DNA of 64,000 nucleotides, from NCBI RefSeq assembly GCF_003318275.1, contig NZ_QOCH01000013.1:186001-250000 (forward strand), in the 5' to 3' direction. A model generated the notes under the pieces. That model made no database searches. It was not told where the DNA came from and was given only the letters and a program-made list of their open reading frames with translations. Numbering within the stretch: the first letter of the stretch is position 1; the number at the start of each line of letters is the position of its first letter. The position numbers and the translations under genes were made by a program. The stretch comes from Marinobacter sp. F3R11. Its GTDB lineage: Bacteria > Pseudomonadota > Gammaproteobacteria > Pseudomonadales > Oleiphilaceae. Shown piece after piece: positions 45,751 through 56,034 of the stretch.

Positions 45751-46758
45751 TCATTTTTCCGGGGGCGCCAGGCCCTCGGAAAAATGCATCACCCGCTTGT
45801 CGTCAATTATAATCGCATCGATGCCAGGTAACCTTTCGATCATCTCCAGCCCCTTCTCCGGCCCAAGCACGAATACCGCTGTAGACAACCCATCCGTTGT
45901 CAGCGCATTGTCACCAATAATTGTAACGCTCTGCACACCGCGCACAGATTTACCGGTGCCCGGCGACAGTATGTGATGAACACGCTCTCCCTGATCATTG
46001 ATAAAAAAGCGCTCATAATCACCTGACGTGGATATGGCAACATTTTCCAGTGGTAACACAACAGCACTGCGATCCTCCGAGCGTGGATCCCGGACACCCA
46101 CAATCCATGGGTTTCCACGTTTATCCCCTAAAAGACGCAGATCGCCACCCGCACTGAGCCGCGCGTGGCGGACGCCTGCGCGCACAAGGCGCTCAATGCC
46201 CAGATCTACTGCGTAGCCTTTCGCAATACCCCCCAGGTCAATCAACAGACCTTTCTGACGATAAAAAACAGTATGCTCCGCCTTATCCAGAATCACGTCC
46301 TGATAATGTATGTGGCCAAGCCTTGAGCGGATATCATCCTCAGATGGCTGTTGGTGCGCCCTGTAGTCATACAGGTAACCTACAGATCCGAAGCTGACAT
46401 CAAAGGCTCCACCGCTGAGTTCTGACACTTCTTCTGCCTTTTCCAGCACCTGGAAAAGACCGGGGCTTACCTTTACCGGCTTATCTGCAGCATGGAGATT
46501 GAGGATCGAGAGCTCGGAATCCTCGCGATAACGGCTCATATTCCTGTCTACCTGATGAAACACCGCCATAACTTCTTCAGCAATGGCATCAGCCGCATCC
46601 TGATCACTGAACCAGAACTCCAGTTCCACCGGGGTCGTCATTGCCGTATCTGTGTATTTATACCACTGCGCACGAGCCTCAAACGAAGACCCAATAAGCA
46701 ACATAAGCCATAGGAGTGATCGCAAGCCGGCGCCGCGCCTGTTCGTCAGAAGCATCAT
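45751..46758 (-). CDS. apbE: FAD:protein FMN transferase ApbE
   Basis: A 335-residue ApbE: signal peptide (LLWLMLLIGSSFEARA), then the conserved MSRYREDSELSILN, GGAFDVSFGSVGYLYDY, IDLGGIAKGYAVD, SAGGDLRLLG and DGLSTAVFVLG. It attaches FMN covalently to Ser/Thr in D-x-x-(S/T)-G-A-(T/S) motifs of periplasmic proteins. No such acceptor motif was noticed among the neighbouring products. It follows ogt by 16 bases and converges with the DUF1501 gene. ApbE often accompanies DUF4266/DUF3570/TlpA sets, as I recall, but here it is about 9 kb from them and on its own transcript. Confidence 0.93.
   Translation of the reverse strand: MMLLTNRRGAGLRSLLWLMLLIGSSFEARAQWYKYTDTAMTTPVELEFWFSDQDAADAIAEEVMAVFHQVDRNMSRYREDSELSILNLHAADKPVKVSPGLFQVLEKAEEVSELSGGAFDVSFGSVGYLYDYRAHQQPSEDDIRSRLGHIHYQDVILDKAEHTVFYRQKGLLIDLGGIAKGYAVDLGIERLVRAGVRHARLSAGGDLRLLGDKRGNPWIVGVRDPRSEDRSAVVLPLENVAISTSGDYERFFINDQGERVHHILSPGTGKSVRGVQSVTIIGDNALTTDGLSTAVFVLGPEKGLEMIERLPGIDAIIIDDKRVMHFSEGLAPPEK
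45753..45785. other. 14-bp hairpin at the 3' end of apbE
   Basis: ATTTTTCCGGGGGC / GCCCTCGGAAAAAT pair over 14 positions (one G-T) around a GCCAG loop, inside the last codons of apbE and just after the convergent DUF1501 stop. The T run is on the 5' side of the stem on both strands, so it is not a canonical intrinsic terminator; an mRNA 3' end structure is likely. Confidence 0.55.
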
Positions 46759-46774
46759 AAATTTGTTTTTCCCA

Positions 46775-47305
46775 TTAGCGATCAGACAACCCCTGTTCGT
46801 GACTTAATAACGCCTGCTTACGCCTCACGCCCCATCGATACCCGGAAAGGCTGCCATCTCCGCGAAGTATACGGTGACATGGAATAACGACAGCCAGCGG
46901 ATTGGCGGCACAGGCACCAGCTACCGCCCTTGAAGCAGAAGGCACGCCCATACGCCGGGCGATTTCACCATAGCTGGCCGAACTGCCAGAGGGGATTTCC
47001 TGAAGTGCACGCCAGACTCTGCGCTGGAAGTCTGTACCACGAAGGTCAAGTTGCACTGAAAGCGGTCTGCGACTGTCAATGAGGTAATTCATAACACCTG
47101 CAAACCACTCCGCCCGGGAATTATTGGCATGCTCGAGTATGGCATTCGGAAATCGGCGGGCCAGTTCGGCCACCAATTCCTCTGGAGACTCACCCGGCAA
47201 CACCGCACAAACGCCAGCCACCGTGCGTGCGACCAGAACTTCACCGAGGTAACAGTGCCCCGTCTGCCAGGCGATGAGTTCTCCTAACACACTTTTGCCC
47301 GACAT
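46775..47305 (-). CDS. ogt: Methylated-DNA-protein-cysteine methyltransferase Ogt
   Basis: A 176-residue O6-alkylguanine-DNA alkyltransferase. The C-terminal domain is complete: DFQRRVWRALQEIP, SYGEIARRMG, SRAVAGACAANP and the acceptor PCHRIL (Cys about residue 143). The N-terminal domain is Ada/Ogt-like (LVARTVAGVCAVLPGE). There is no AdaA-type Cys4 regulatory domain, so it is a stand-alone suicide repair enzyme. It is the upstream partner of apbE, 16 bases apart. Confidence 0.92.
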   Translation of the reverse strand: MSGKSVLGELIAWQTGHCYLGEVLVARTVAGVCAVLPGESPEELVAELARRFPNAILEHANNSRAEWFAGVMNYLIDSRRPLSVQLDLRGTDFQRRVWRALQEIPSGSSASYGEIARRMGVPSASRAVAGACAANPLAVVIPCHRILRGDGSLSGYRWGVRRKQALLSHEQGLSDR

Positions 47306-47555
47306 TTGTGGCCCCTCCCGGGTTTCTCAGTTCTACAATTCACGCTTTCGTGACAAATAAAAGCATGGGTCATGTCTGTATGCGTACAAGCGTACAATTT
47401 TTTACGCGAATTTCCACTTTATGTCTGTCTGCTGGACTTATAATCGCATGCGAGATTATCCTTCATCCGGAATGTCAGACAGTCGCCTTTACACACAACA
47501 ACTCTCAGGGCGTCTGCTTTTCGTATTACATCTAATAAAAGTAAATGGAGTTTTT
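47306..47555. promoter_or_regulatory. Divergent promoter region between ogt and an orphan binding protein
   Basis: A 250-base gap with no convincing gene. It has a tandem direct repeat GCGTACAA-GCGTACAA (47382-47397) of unknown meaning and TGGAG (47546-47550), the ribosome site of the next gene. A longer open frame starting at 47421 is disfavoured because the signal peptide begins at 47556. Confidence 0.4.
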
Positions 47556-48806
47556 ATGAATCCCGCAAAAGCACTTCTGGCAGCTTGTCTGCTCATTCTT
47601 GCTGCAAGTACAGTAGCCGCAGAAACTCTCAAGATCGGCCTCAACTATCCCCAAACGGGACGCTACAAAGATCAGGGCCTGCAACAGCGGCTGGGCGCTT
47701 TTCTCGCTGTGGACGAAATCAATAAAGCAGGCGGTGTAAGGGGACAGCAACTTGAACTGATTATCCGCAACAGCCGGAGCGAACCAGATAAGGGAGCGAG
47801 AAATACCGCTGACCTGATTGACAACGAAGGTGTCCAGATGGTGTTCGGTGGTGTATCCAGTGGCGTCGCCATTGCCTCCGGCAAAGCAGCCCGTGACCGC
47901 AACCGGGTCTATTTTGGCACCCTCACCTACTCCAACGCGACAACCGGGAGCGAAGCACACACTCACATGTTCCGGGAACCGTACAACGCCTGGATGACGG
48001 CCAAGGTTCTCAGCCAATACCTGAACCGAAACCACGCGGATGAAGACTATTTCTACATTACTGCAGACTACACCTGGGGCTGGTCTGTAGAGGAATCGGT
48101 GCGCAAATTTACCGGCACCGAAGACACCAAACGCCATTTTGGTGTAAAAACCCCTTTCCCCCGAGCCTATGTTAACGATTTTCAAAGCGCCCTGAATCAG
48201 GCCGAGGCAAGCGGAGCCAAAGTGTTGATGCTGGTGCTGTTTGGAGAAGACATGGTTCGCGCACTTAACGTGGCCTACGAAATGGGTCTGACCAAGAAAA
48301 TGCAAGTGGTTGTGCCCAACCTGACTCTGGGCATGGCCCGCCAGGTCGGCCCGACCATTATGGAAGGTGTTGTCGGCGGCAGCCCCTGGGTATGGAACGT
48401 GCCCTACGAGCTGGACTACCCGCGCGGCAAGGAGTTTGTGGAAACCTTCTCAAAACGCTATGAAATGCGCCCGTCCACGGCTGCGGCGTCGGCCTACAGC
48501 ATTGTTTATCAATACAAGGATGCCGTGGAGCGTGCAGGAACCACCAACACCCAGTCAGTTATTCGCGCTCTCGAGGGACACAGGTACACCTTCCTGAAGG
48601 ATGAACAATACTGGCGTGAGTTCGACCACCAGAATGTACAGTCTGTTTATGTGGTCAAAGTCAAACCCCGGGAAACGATCATGGCCGACCCATTCGGCTC
48701 GGATTACTTCAGCATTGTTGAATCCATGCCCGGGGAAAACGCGGTTCAAACCAGGCAAGAATGGGAAGCTCGCCGCAGAGCGGCAGGCAAGCCTCTGAGC
48801 CTGTAA
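47556..48806 (+). CDS. Orphan branched-chain-amino-acid-type ABC substrate-binding protein
   Basis: A 416-residue type I periplasmic binding protein (Peripla_BP_6 type): signal peptide (ending VAA about residue 22), then LKIGLNYPQTGRYKDQG, LAVDEINKAGGVRGQQLELI and VFGGVSSGVAIASGKAARDR, the standard LivJ-like opening. No permease or ATPase gene is adjacent, so it serves a distant transporter or senses a ligand. The ATG at 47556 has TGGAG five bases before it. Ligand unknown: amino acids, amides and urea are typical for the family. Confidence 0.86.
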   Translation: MNPAKALLAACLLILAASTVAAETLKIGLNYPQTGRYKDQGLQQRLGAFLAVDEINKAGGVRGQQLELIIRNSRSEPDKGARNTADLIDNEGVQMVFGGVSSGVAIASGKAARDRNRVYFGTLTYSNATTGSEAHTHMFREPYNAWMTAKVLSQYLNRNHADEDYFYITADYTWGWSVEESVRKFTGTEDTKRHFGVKTPFPRAYVNDFQSALNQAEASGAKVLMLVLFGEDMVRALNVAYEMGLTKKMQVVVPNLTLGMARQVGPTIMEGVVGGSPWVWNVPYELDYPRGKEFVETFSKRYEMRPSTAAASAYSIVYQYKDAVERAGTTNTQSVIRALEGHRYTFLKDEQYWREFDHQNVQSVYVVKVKPRETIMADPFGSDYFSIVESMPGENAVQTRQEWEARRRAAGKPLSL

Positions 48807-48868
48807 CAACCCGGCCTGTATTTCAGGCACAATAGCTGCTGTGAAAACTTTCTGATGGAGGTTCTACT

Positions 48869-50374
48869 TTGCAGCAGCAATCATTCGACCTTGTCGTTAT
48901 AGGCGGTGGCGTCAATGGCACCGGAATTGCCATGGACGCCGCAGGGCGGGGCCTGAAAGTCCTGCTTTGCGAAATGAATGACCTGGCCTCCGCTACCTCT
49001 TCCAGCAGCAGCAAGCTCATTCATGGTGGTTTGCGCTACCTGGAGCACTATGAGTTCAGGTTAGTTCGGGAGGCTCTTGCAGAGCGCGAAGCCCTTTTGC
49101 GCAATTCGCCTCATATTATGTGGCCAATGCGCTTTCGCCTCCCACACCAGCCACACCTGCGTCCGGGCTGGATGATCCGCACAGGCCTTTTCCTTTATGA
49201 TCACCTTGCGAGACGTGAGTTGCTGCCGGGATCCCGATCCATCACCTTTGGCAGTGACAGCCCCCTTAAGCCAGAAATCACCAAGGGGTTCGAATACTCA
49301 GACGGCTGGGTGGATGACGCTCGCCTTGTTGTGCTCATGGCCCGCAAAGCCGCACAACTTGGAGCCTCTATTCGCCCCAGAACCCGCTGCACCAAAGCTT
49401 CTCGTGGAAAAGGCAGCTGGACGATAAGCCTGCAAGACAGTATCTCAGGTGCAGAAACAGAAATTTCTTCAAAAGCCTTAGTAAACGCATCTGGCCCCTG
49501 GGCCAGCAAACTCTTTTCGGGAATCATCACGGCCCCGGCACCAAAACAGATTCGCCTGGTAAAAGGCAGTCATATAGTTGTGCCTCGCCTGAACACCAGC
49601 GATGAGGCCTATATTCTGCAAAACGAAGATGAACGCATAGTCTTTGTAATCCCTTATGAAGAGAAGTTTTCCCTCATAGGTACTACCGATGTGGACTACG
49701 AAGGGGATCCATCTCTTGCCCGCATATCACAGGATGAAATCAGCTACCTGCTGAAAATCGTTAATACTTATTTCCGGAACCAGACAACCTCTAAAGACAT
49801 CGTCTGGTCCTATTCCGGAGTAAGACCTCTCATTGATGATGAAGAAGATGCGCAAAAAGCCTCGCGGGACTATTCCTATGAACTGGACCACAAAGACGGC
49901 CAGGCACCACTTGTCTCAATTTTCGGCGGCAAAATAACCACATACCGTAAGCTTGCAGAAGTTGCCACAGACAAACTTTGCGAGTTCTTCCCCACAGCTG
50001 GCGCTCCCTGGACCCACAATGCGGTGCTTCCGGGAGGAAACTTCAACAGCAAGGCATCGCTTCAGGCTGCGCTGGAAAAAGAGTTTCCATGGCTGCCTCC
50101 GGAACTTGGGCAGCGTTATGTAAGAACCTATGGCACGGCATGCAGAAACATTCTTGACGGCACTGGGTCTGTTGCGGATCTGGGCACTCTCTTCACTGGC
50201 AACCTTTACCAGAGAGAGGTGGACTATCTTGTGTCACGGGAATGGGCAATGACAGCAGAGGACATCCTCTGGCGTCGTACCAAGCAGGGGCTTTACGCAT
50301 CAGAAACACAGACTCTGGCACTGGAGAGTTATCTGTTGTCCGATACTGATAAAAGCCCGGAAACCCGCGCCTGA
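48869..50374 (+). CDS. glpD: Glycerol-3-phosphate dehydrogenase GlpD (aerobic)
   Basis: A 501-residue FAD enzyme: Rossmann motif VVIGGGVNGTGIA (about residues 8-20), then SSSSKLIHGGLRYLEHYEFRLV, IGTTDVDYEGDP and FGGKITTYRKLAE, all GlpD hallmarks. It oxidises glycerol-3-phosphate to DHAP and feeds quinone in the inner membrane. It starts with TTG, preceded by TGGAGG seven bases upstream. No glpF, glpK or glpR is adjacent. Its 3' end overlaps the convergent glycosylase gene by 46 bases. Confidence 0.93.
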   Translation: MQQQSFDLVVIGGGVNGTGIAMDAAGRGLKVLLCEMNDLASATSSSSSKLIHGGLRYLEHYEFRLVREALAEREALLRNSPHIMWPMRFRLPHQPHLRPGWMIRTGLFLYDHLARRELLPGSRSITFGSDSPLKPEITKGFEYSDGWVDDARLVVLMARKAAQLGASIRPRTRCTKASRGKGSWTISLQDSISGAETEISSKALVNASGPWASKLFSGIITAPAPKQIRLVKGSHIVVPRLNTSDEAYILQNEDERIVFVIPYEEKFSLIGTTDVDYEGDPSLARISQDEISYLLKIVNTYFRNQTTSKDIVWSYSGVRPLIDDEEDAQKASRDYSYELDHKDGQAPLVSIFGGKITTYRKLAEVATDKLCEFFPTAGAPWTHNAVLPGGNFNSKASLQAALEKEFPWLPPELGQRYVRTYGTACRNILDGTGSVADLGTLFTGNLYQREVDYLVSREWAMTAEDILWRRTKQGLYASETQTLALESYLLSDTDKSPETRA

Positions 50375-50940
50375 AGCTCTGGAATCACCTCTGCCTCAAA
50401 CCAGGGATTCCGGCGCAACCACAGGTTATTCCGCGGGCTGGGATGGGGCATGGGCAACACTTCTGGCCAGTAATGACGCCAGTTCCTGACATTTTCAGTT
50501 ACAGACTTCTTACCGTCCGGAAGGTGCCAGGCGTGGGCATATTGGCCTATCACCAAAGTCAGTCCGATATTGGACAAGCGGTCCAGTAAGGCATTGCGCC
50601 AGGCGGGTGCGCATTCCGGCCGTGGCGGCAAATCACCGGACTTCCCGGTACCGGGATAACAGAACCCCATAGGAAGGATGGCCAGTTCCCGTTCATCGTA
50701 AAATGTTTCCCGCGTAATGCCCATCCACTGCCGGAGTCGATCACCGCTGGGATCATTGAATGGCAGACCGGTTTCGTGCACCCGCTTTCCCGGTGCCTGC
50801 CCCACCACCAGAATTCGCGATGTCTGTGACAGCTGTACGATAGGCCGGGGCCCATAAGGCAAGACATCCGCACAGATCGTACAGGCGCGTACCCGGCGAA
50901 CCAGTTCATCAAACGGCAATTGAGCAAGGGTATTGTTCAT
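50329..50940 (-). CDS. Uracil-DNA glycosylase superfamily protein
   Basis: A 203-residue protein of the UDG superfamily, in the group with VVGQAPGKRVHETGLPFNDPSGDRLR (residues about 45-70: water-activating motif and glycine-rich loop). A C-terminal MPHPSPRNNLW stands in for the HPSPLSA-like motif. An N-terminal CxxC (RACTICADV) resembles half of the Fe-S type, but two further cysteines are not clearly placed. Family secure, precise substrate not. It overlaps the glpD 3' end on the opposite strand by 46 bases. Confidence 0.84.
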   Translation of the reverse strand: MNNTLAQLPFDELVRRVRACTICADVLPYGPRPIVQLSQTSRILVVGQAPGKRVHETGLPFNDPSGDRLRQWMGITRETFYDERELAILPMGFCYPGTGKSGDLPPRPECAPAWRNALLDRLSNIGLTLVIGQYAHAWHLPDGKKSVTENVRNWRHYWPEVLPMPHPSPRNNLWLRRNPWFEAEVIPELQARVSGLLSVSDNR

Positions 50941-50987
50941 TGTTTCACCTTATCCCGGCAACGGCATAAATCCCATTGTCCGTCACT

Positions 50988-51953
50988 CTACACTTCCGGG
51001 TTACCCAAAGCTTCAGCCACTCCCAAAAGGCCTGTATAAGGGTCGTTTACAACGTAAACCGGTGTACTTTCCAGCATGGAGCGCATGCGCCCCTTATCCT
51101 CGAAACCCCGCTGAAACGGGCTTGCGAGAAAAAAATCCAGCATTCTGGGTACTATGCCCCCACACAAATACACGCCACCTGTACTTCCAAGGGTCAGAAC
51201 CGCATTGCCCGCCACCCTGCCGAGAAGTTCGCAGAAATGATTCAATGTATGTCGCGCCAGGGGGTCACCTGCCTCTATTGCGGCCATAGTGATGGCTTCA
51301 GGCGTGCAAAGCGGTGCGCCTACACCCTGAATCTCAGCATGTGTCCGGTAGAGGTTCAGCAGTCCTTCCCCGCACAGAACCCTCTCCACAGACACCCGCC
51401 CGAACTTAGCTTTGAGAATTTTCAGGATGGACATCTCTGTATCGTCTGTAGGGGCGAAATCTACATGCCCACCTTCTGTGGCCAGAGGAACCCAGCCATT
51501 GCTGACTGGAACCAGACCGGATACACCCAGACCAGTGCCTGGCCCGATGACGAGTCGGGGACGACTGCCATCGCCAGGGCCGCCGCAAACATGAACCAGC
51601 TGCTTATCTGAAACATGAGGGACTCCCAAAGCCATCGCAGTGAAATCATTAATCACCCTGAAGCCCGTCCAGCCAAATCGTCTGCGCACGGAATCAATAT
51701 CAAACTGCCAGCTGTTATTAGTCATTTTCACGGCAGTACCCTGCACCGGCGAGGCAACTGCAAGACAGGCATCGTGCAACGAACCAACACCAGCCTTTTC
51801 CAGGTAGTGCTCTATTGCATCATCCAGAGTCCCATAATCCCGACACCGCAGAACCTCAATCATCCGGGGCCGGACCTTCCCCCTCTCTGTCAACGCAAAA
51901 CGGGCATTAGTGCCACCTATATCACCCACCAGGGAATAATCGGCAGTAATCAT
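50988..51953 (-). CDS. glk: Glucokinase Glk
   Basis: A 321-residue ROK-independent bacterial glucokinase (Glk family). Phosphate-binding [11 protein letters not shown] lies near residue 11, followed by [25 protein letters not shown] and [11 protein letters not shown], as in E. coli Glk (321 aa). It phosphorylates glucose to glucose-6-phosphate, feeding zwf. The start overlaps the edd stop by four bases (ATGA), so edd and glk are one operon. Confidence 0.94.
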   Translation of the reverse strand: MITADYSLVGDIGGTNARFALTERGKVRPRMIEVLRCRDYGTLDDAIEHYLEKAGVGSLHDACLAVASPVQGTAVKMTNNSWQFDIDSVRRRFGWTGFRVINDFTAMALGVPHVSDKQLVHVCGGPGDGSRPRLVIGPGTGLGVSGLVPVSNGWVPLATEGGHVDFAPTDDTEMSILKILKAKFGRVSVERVLCGEGLLNLYRTHAEIQGVGAPLCTPEAITMAAIEAGDPLARHTLNHFCELLGRVAGNAVLTLGSTGGVYLCGGIVPRMLDFFLASPFQRGFEDKGRMRSMLESTPVYVVNDPYTGLLGVAEALGNPEV

Positions 51954-53770
51954 GCCTCGTGGTTCCAGAAAACACAGGCTCCTTCTTCAGCAGTCCCCAC
52001 AGAGCGTCTCATCCAGCCAAACAACTCTCTTCCATAATCCTGGTGATAACCAGACAAATCCTGTGTTGCCGGTTCACGTTGTGCAAATTCAACCTCGTCG
52101 ACAGCAACCGACAAGATCCCCTTATCAGCATCCAGAGATATCAGGTCACCATCACGAACCCTTGCCAGAGGCCCTCCTTCGAGAGCTTCCGGATAAACAT
52201 GGATTGCCGCCGGAACCTTGCCCGATGCGCCGGACATGCGGCCATCGGTAACCAGGCCAACCCTGAAACCCCGATCCTGCAATACCCCAAGGTAGGGCGT
52301 CAGTTTGTGTAGCTCAGGCATGCCATTGGATTTAGGCCCTTGAAACCGAACGATGACAATACAGTCCTTGTCCAGATCGCCCGCATCAAAGGCGGCTTTC
52401 AGTTCGTTCTGGTCGTTGAAAACCACCGCTTCCGCTTCAATTTTGCGATGCTCCCGGGCAACGGCCGATACCTTGATAATGCCGCGACCCAGATTACCAT
52501 CCAGCACCTTTAACCCGCCGTCAGGAGCAAATGGCGCGGCAACCGAACTCAATACGCCCGGATTCAGGCTTTTCTCCGGAGCGGCTTGCCAGACCAGCCT
52601 GTCACCTTCCAGAACAGGTGTACGTGTGTATTGTTCAAGACCATGCCCGACAACTGTCTCCACATCGTTGTGCAGGTAGCCTCCTTCAAGGAGCTCACGG
52701 ATCAGGAAAGGTGTACCTCCGGCCTCGTGAAAAGCATTTACATCTTCCTCACCATTGGGGTAAACACGAGTCATGGATGGAACCACGGAAGACAACTCCG
52801 CATAGTCGTTCCAGTCAATCAGGACGCCGGCAGCGCGGGCTATCGCCACCCAGTGCAGCGTGTGATTGGTGGACCCACCTGTCGCCAGAAGCGCAACCAG
52901 CGCATTGACGATGGTTTTTTCGCAAATCATATCTCCCAGGCCGAGATTACCGCCCTGGGGCCTGGACAAGCGGATAACCTGCTCTGTTGCCGCGCGCGTC
53001 AGCTGGTCCCTTAATGGCGTGCCTGGATTTACAAACGCCGCTCCCGGCAGATGCAGCCCCATGACTTCAACCAGTAACTGATTACTGTTGGCCGTTCCGT
53101 AAAAAGTGCAGGTGCCCGGGCTGTGATAGGATTTGCTTTCAGCCTCCAAAAGCTCGTCTTTTCCCAGTTTCCCCTCTGCATATAGTTGACGGATACGCTG
53201 TTTTTCCTTGTTGGGCAGGCCCGAAGGCATGGGGCCTGCAGGCACAAGGATACCGGGCAGATAACCGAAGCTCAGGGCTCCAATCAACAACCCCGGAACA
53301 ATCTTGTCGCAGATACCCAGCAACAGTGTGGCATCAAACATATTGTGGCTCAGAGCGACTGCGGTGCTCATGGCGATGGTATCCCGGGAAAACAGGCTGA
53401 GTTCCATACCCGGCTGCCCCTGGGTCACCCCGTCACACATGGCGGGCGTGCCACCGGCGAACTGGGCTACGGACCCCATTCCATGAGCAGCCTCGCGGAT
53501 AACGTCCGGGAATGCGGCATAGGGCTGATGTGCAGAAAGCATGTCATTATATGCAGACACTATGGCCACGTTGGCTTTGTTCATCAGCTTCAGAGTGTCT
53601 TTATCTTCCTGGTGACAAGCCGCGAAACCGTGGGCAAGATTACCGCAGGAAAGAGAATTGCGATGTGGTGAGTGGGATTTCAGCTCGCTCATTCGAGCCA
53701 GATAATTCTGCCGGGATGGTCGACTGCGTTCGATGATTCGCCGGGTGACTCTGTCTACGACAGCATGCAT
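51950..53770 (-). CDS. edd: 6-phosphogluconate dehydratase Edd
   Basis: A 606-residue IlvD/Edd-family dehydratase. It has the [10 protein letters not shown] opening, [28 protein letters not shown] and [21 protein letters not shown]. The 4Fe-4S cysteines (CGNLAHG, CDK, CTFYGT) are in place, and length fits E. coli Edd (603 aa). It converts 6-phosphogluconate to KDPG, the first committed Entner-Doudoroff step. It is divergent from pyk, with a palindromic candidate HexR site in the gap. Confidence 0.95.
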   Translation of the reverse strand: MHAVVDRVTRRIIERSRPSRQNYLARMSELKSHSPHRNSLSCGNLAHGFAACHQEDKDTLKLMNKANVAIVSAYNDMLSAHQPYAAFPDVIREAAHGMGSVAQFAGGTPAMCDGVTQGQPGMELSLFSRDTIAMSTAVALSHNMFDATLLLGICDKIVPGLLIGALSFGYLPGILVPAGPMPSGLPNKEKQRIRQLYAEGKLGKDELLEAESKSYHSPGTCTFYGTANSNQLLVEVMGLHLPGAAFVNPGTPLRDQLTRAATEQVIRLSRPQGGNLGLGDMICEKTIVNALVALLATGGSTNHTLHWVAIARAAGVLIDWNDYAELSSVVPSMTRVYPNGEEDVNAFHEAGGTPFLIRELLEGGYLHNDVETVVGHGLEQYTRTPVLEGDRLVWQAAPEKSLNPGVLSSVAAPFAPDGGLKVLDGNLGRGIIKVSAVAREHRKIEAEAVVFNDQNELKAAFDAGDLDKDCIVIVRFQGPKSNGMPELHKLTPYLGVLQDRGFRVGLVTDGRMSGASGKVPAAIHVYPEALEGGPLARVRDGDLISLDADKGILSVAVDEVEFAQREPATQDLSGYHQDYGRELFGWMRRSVGTAEEGACVFWNHEA

Positions 53771-53810
53771 ATCAGGCTCCTTTGCTCAAAGCAGATTTAA
53801 TGACATATGG

Positions 53811-53824
53811 ACGTAATTTTACGT
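53811..53824. promoter_or_regulatory. Candidate HexR operator between edd and pyk
   Basis: ACGTAA-TT-TTACGT, a near-perfect dyad close to the gammaproteobacterial HexR consensus core (TGTAATTAAATTACA). It sits between divergent edd-glk and pyk, genes known to be HexR targets in relatives, and hexR is encoded about 4.6 kb away. The outer bases differ from consensus, so binding needs proof. Confidence 0.5.
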
Positions 53825-53914
53825 TCTTTTTTTGGTATCATCACCCTTATGTCATAATTTAGTCATGATTTTTTGACACATTTACTACCTATCAAACCTT
53901 GAAGGGATAACAAC

Positions 53915-55363
53915 ATGCTCAGGCGTACCAAGATTGTCGCTACCTTAGGCCCCGCCACAGACTCTACCGAATCGCTGGCTGCCATTATAGCCGCAGGTAT
54001 TGATGTCGCCCGCCTCAACTTTTCCCACGGCAGCGCAGAAGAACACATCAAGCGAGCACAACGGGTTCGACAGGCAGCTGCTGCCCAGGGCCGTTTCGTA
54101 GCCCTGCTTGCAGACCTTCAGGGTCCCAAGCTTCGCATTGCCCGCTTTACTGACAATAAAGTTATCCTTAAAGCAGGGCAAACTTTTGTACTGGATGCTG
54201 CAATGGACAAGGAAGCCGGTACGGACGAACGTGTCGGCATTGATTATGAGCAGCTCATTGATGATGTGGCGCCTGGAGACATCCTTGTTCTGGACGATGG
54301 TCGTATCGAAATGGAAGTGCAGTCAGTCGATGACCACAGCATTACGTCCTCGGTTCTGATCGGCGGACCGCTCTCCAACAACAAGGGCCTTAACAAACGT
54401 GGCGGCGGGCTTTCTGCCGACGCTCTGACGGATAAAGACAAGGAAGACATAGTCACAGCTGCACGTCTTGGGGCCGACTACGTTGCAGTATCGTTTGTCC
54501 GCACCGCCGAAGATATGCACACCGCTCGCCAGCTTCTGAAAGAAGCCGGTTCCGAAGCGGGTCTGGTTGCAAAAATCGAGCGCGCAGAACTGGCCCACGA
54601 CGAAGCCGCTCTGGATGCGGTTATCGAGGCTTCAGATGTAGTAATGGTGGCGCGCGGCGACCTCGCCGTCGAAATCGGTGACGCAGAGCTCGTAGGCGTA
54701 CAGAAACACATCATTGCCCGCGCCCGGGTTCTGGACCGTGCGGTTATTACCGCAACCCAGATGATGGAATCCATGATCACCAGCCCTATGCCAACACGCG
54801 CAGAGGTGTCTGATGTGGCGAACGCTGTAATGGACTACACAGATGCCGTTATGTTGTCTGCCGAGACGGCAGTGGGTGATTATCCGGTAGAAGCTGTAGA
54901 GGCAATGGTGCGCATATGTATCGGTGCGGAAAAGCACCCGACAATGCACCAGTCCAACCACCGGATTCATGAAAGCATGGAGCTTGTCGATGAGGCCATT
55001 GCCTTGTCCGCCATGTATGCGGCAAATCACCTTAAAGGTGTAACGGCGATCATTTGCATGACGGAAACGGGCGCCACGCCCAGACTGATGTCCCGCATCA
55101 AATCCAGTCTTCCGATCTTTGCGTATTCACGGCACCACAGCACCCAGCACAGGGTTGTTATGTATCGTGGCGTTCAGACAATTCCATTCGATTCTGCGAA
55201 GATTCTGAATGAGCAAACCAACGCGCTTGCTGTAGCGGAGCTGGTGAACCGGAAAGTGGTAAGCAAGGGCGACCTGGTGGTTATCACCAAGGGTGACTAC
55301 GTGAATGCCCAGGGTGGAACCAACACCATGAAGATTGTACGCGTTGGCTCCGATATCAGCTGA
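53915..55363 (+). CDS. pykA: Pyruvate kinase (PykA type)
   Basis: A 482-residue pyruvate kinase. Seen are [55 protein letters not shown] and [11 protein letters not shown]. The sequence follows E. coli PykA (480 aa) more than PykF, for instance [19 protein letters not shown] and [14 protein letters not shown]. It converts phosphoenolpyruvate to pyruvate. An AAGG site lies close before the ATG. The 3' end overlaps eda on the other strand by eight bases. Confidence 0.93.
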   Translation: MLRRTKIVATLGPATDSTESLAAIIAAGIDVARLNFSHGSAEEHIKRAQRVRQAAAAQGRFVALLADLQGPKLRIARFTDNKVILKAGQTFVLDAAMDKEAGTDERVGIDYEQLIDDVAPGDILVLDDGRIEMEVQSVDDHSITSSVLIGGPLSNNKGLNKRGGGLSADALTDKDKEDIVTAARLGADYVAVSFVRTAEDMHTARQLLKEAGSEAGLVAKIERAELAHDEAALDAVIEASDVVMVARGDLAVEIGDAELVGVQKHIIARARVLDRAVITATQMMESMITSPMPTRAEVSDVANAVMDYTDAVMLSAETAVGDYPVEAVEAMVRICIGAEKHPTMHQSNHRIHESMELVDEAIALSAMYAANHLKGVTAIICMTETGATPRLMSRIKSSLPIFAYSRHHSTQHRVVMYRGVQTIPFDSAKILNEQTNALAVAELVNRKVVSKGDLVVITKGDYVNAQGGTNTMKIVRVGSDIS

Positions 55364-56006
55364 TATCGGATAAGCTACCCCGGGCTATCTCTGCGATCTT
55401 CGCCCAGTCTTTCTTCGCAACAGCATCGGCTGGCGTCAGCCAGCTACCGCCAACAGTCTGCACATTGCCCAGGGACAGATAGTCCCGGGCAGTGTCGCGG
55501 CGAACGCCACCCGTCGGACAGAAGGTTGCATCCGGGAATGGGCCGCTGAATGCTTTCAGTGCGGGGGTTCCCCCCGCCACTTCCGCAGGGAAAAACTTGA
55601 ATTCCCGATACCCCTTACCGTAACCGAGCATCAGTTCAGAGGCGGTTGAAATACCGGGTAAAAGTGGCGACTCTGAGGTTAATGCAAATTCGAGAAGCTC
55701 TTCTGTGACCCCGGGAGTAACTATAAACTGGGCGCCAGCGGCTTCTGCCTGGCGATACTGGGCAAGGCAGGTCACTGTTCCAGCACCAACCCAGGCTTCC
55801 GGGATAGCTTCCCGCACACGCTCAATTGCCTTAAGCCCATGCTCTGTGCGCAGGGTTATTTCCATCACGCAAATTCCACCATCAAACAGGGCCTGACAAA
55901 GCGGCACAGCTTCATCCAGATGTTTTATGGTGATAACAGGCATCAATGGCGAAGCCTTCAAAACAGTCCTGATCCGATCGCGATGAAAACCCGATATCTG
56001 GCTCAT
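55356..56006 (-). CDS. eda: KDPG/KHG aldolase Eda
   Basis: A 216-residue Entner-Doudoroff aldolase splitting KDPG into pyruvate and glyceraldehyde-3-phosphate. Motifs: [11 protein letters not shown] (catalytic Glu), VGAGTV, KFFPAE with the Schiff-base Lys, FCPTGGV and GGSWL. ATG at 56018 is in frame, but GGAGA lies six bases before the ATG at 56006, which I take as the start. Last gene of zwf-pgl-eda, 28 bases after pgl. Confidence 0.95.
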   Translation of the reverse strand: MSQISGFHRDRIRTVLKASPLMPVITIKHLDEAVPLCQALFDGGICVMEITLRTEHGLKAIERVREAIPEAWVGAGTVTCLAQYRQAEAAGAQFIVTPGVTEELLEFALTSESPLLPGISTASELMLGYGKGYREFKFFPAEVAGGTPALKAFSGPFPDATFCPTGGVRRDTARDYLSLGNVQTVGGSWLTPADAVAKKDWAKIAEIARGSLSDIS

Positions 56007-56034
56007 GCTTCTCTCCATATGTGATTTAGAAGGA

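Noticed and set aside
47382..47397. Tandem GCGTACAA repeat as an operator
   Set aside because: Two eight-base copies alone, no dyad and no regulator to connect.
47308..47535. 75-aa frame in the gap before the orphan binding protein
   Set aside because: No ribosome site, no family pattern, and composition unlike neighbouring genes.
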